Below are positions 63,758 through 64,000 of a DNA stretch of 64,000 bases, piece by piece. Numbering within the stretch: position 1 is the first letter of the stretch; each line of letters opens with the position of its first letter. This DNA comes from Elizabethkingia bruuniana (lineage in GTDB: Bacteria; Bacteroidota; Bacteroidia; Flavobacteriales; Weeksellaceae): contig NZ_CP014337.1 of assembly GCF_002024805.1 (NCBI RefSeq), positions 3,348,001 to 3,412,000 of the forward strand. Reading direction: 5' to 3'. The notes beneath the pieces are model-generated. The model did not search any database, was not told the origin of the DNA, and saw nothing but the letters and a program-made list of their open reading frames with translations. Both the position numbers and the translations under genes were made by a program.

Positions 63758-64000
63758 ATGATTGCTTATACACAACAGTCTAAGGTTATAATATTTTGCC
63801 CTCCTCAGAAAGTTACCGGTGGACCAGAAGCTTTGCACCAATTATCTGACAAATTACTACGCTTAGGAAACAGAAATGTTTTCATGTCTTATTTACCCAA
63901 AAAGAAAAATGCTAAGCCCCAAAGCTATTCGATATATAATACACAGGAAATAGACACAATAGAGGACAATCAAGAAAACATACTGATTATCCCAGAGTCT
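63758..64000 (+). CDS. Glycosyltransferase-like protein (N-terminal part, continues past the window)
   Basis: An open frame of 81 codons from the ATG at 63758 to the window end. Residues 10-45 (KVIIFCPPQKVTGGPEAL and HQLSDKLLRLGN) have the shape of the N-terminal Rossmann strand and glycine-rich loop of GT-B transferases. It probably forms a transcript with the preceding gene. Too little is visible to say more. Confidence 0.5.
   Translation, partial: MIAYTQQSKVIIFCPPQKVTGGPEALHQLSDKLLRLGNRNVFMSYLPKKKNAKPQSYSIYNTQEIDTIEDNQENILIIPES

Overview
The window comes from a Flavobacteriia chromosome, most likely Weeksellaceae (Elizabethkingia or Chryseobacterium type). The signs are low GC, Bacteroidota-type promoters (-33 TTG, -7 TAnnTTTG) with little use of Shine-Dalgarno sites, SusC/SusD and Oar-like TonB-dependent receptors, a long Bacteroidota-type NusB, DUF2480/DUF3276/DUF1573 proteins, bacillithiol deacetylase BshB1, and a diheme b558-type succinate dehydrogenase. 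The genus is an inference from protein style. No sequence search was run.

Layout. 1-3.4 kb: rlmD (cut by the left edge), a thioredoxin-fold lipoprotein without catalytic cysteines, and an orphan double-glycine-leader (bacteriocin-like) peptide gene. 3.6-10.2 kb: the sdhCAB operon, comEC and lpxB, all on minus. 10.3-17.4 kb: plus-strand DUF2480 and DUF937 genes, a compact cassette of two DUF2975 membrane proteins with an XRE regulator and an S41 peptidase, then aspS and pyrD. 17.5-21.6 kb: nusB-DUF1573-yajC on minus, and an ABC exporter and a DUF3276 protein on plus. 21.7-28.3 kb: a response regulator/histidine kinase pair followed by SusC and SusD. 28.4-35.1 kb: tRNA-His, bshB1, a TPR protein, a PstS-like lipoprotein and the exbB-exbD-exbD-tonB operon. 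35.4-42 kb: leuS, a small lipoprotein, and an operon of O-methyltransferase, C40 peptidase, NTF2-like protein and the Kdo transferase waaA. 42-47 kb on plus: tilS-dsbD, an alpha/beta hydrolase and an unknown secreted protein. 47-51.3 kb on minus: an Oar-like receptor and nrnA. 51.4-52.5 kb: rpmH and ftsE. 52.6-55.3 kb on minus: ribE, an orphan NtrY-like kinase and trmN6. 55.4-60.7 kb on plus: pdxA, the DUF177-rpmF pair, accB-accC and an ornithine aminotransferase. 60.8-64 kb: four glycosyltransferase-like genes (the last cut by the right edge), which probably open a surface-polysaccharide locus.

Functionally most of the window is core: the respiratory chain (sdh), translation (aspS, leuS, tilS, rlmD, trmN6, rpmH, rpmF, tRNA-His), lipid A/Kdo synthesis (lpxB, waaA), fatty-acid initiation (accBC) and cofactors (ribE, pdxA, bshB1). 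The exb/tonB operon would energise the two TonB-dependent receptors encoded nearby. Many transcription units end in clear hairpin-plus-T-run terminators. I found no insertion sequences, prophage, CRISPR array or rRNA. The least explained elements are the GG-leader peptide, the DUF2975-DUF2975-XRE-S41 cassette, the TCS-SusCD unit without enzymes, the unknown secreted protein, and the glycosyltransferase cluster at the right edge.
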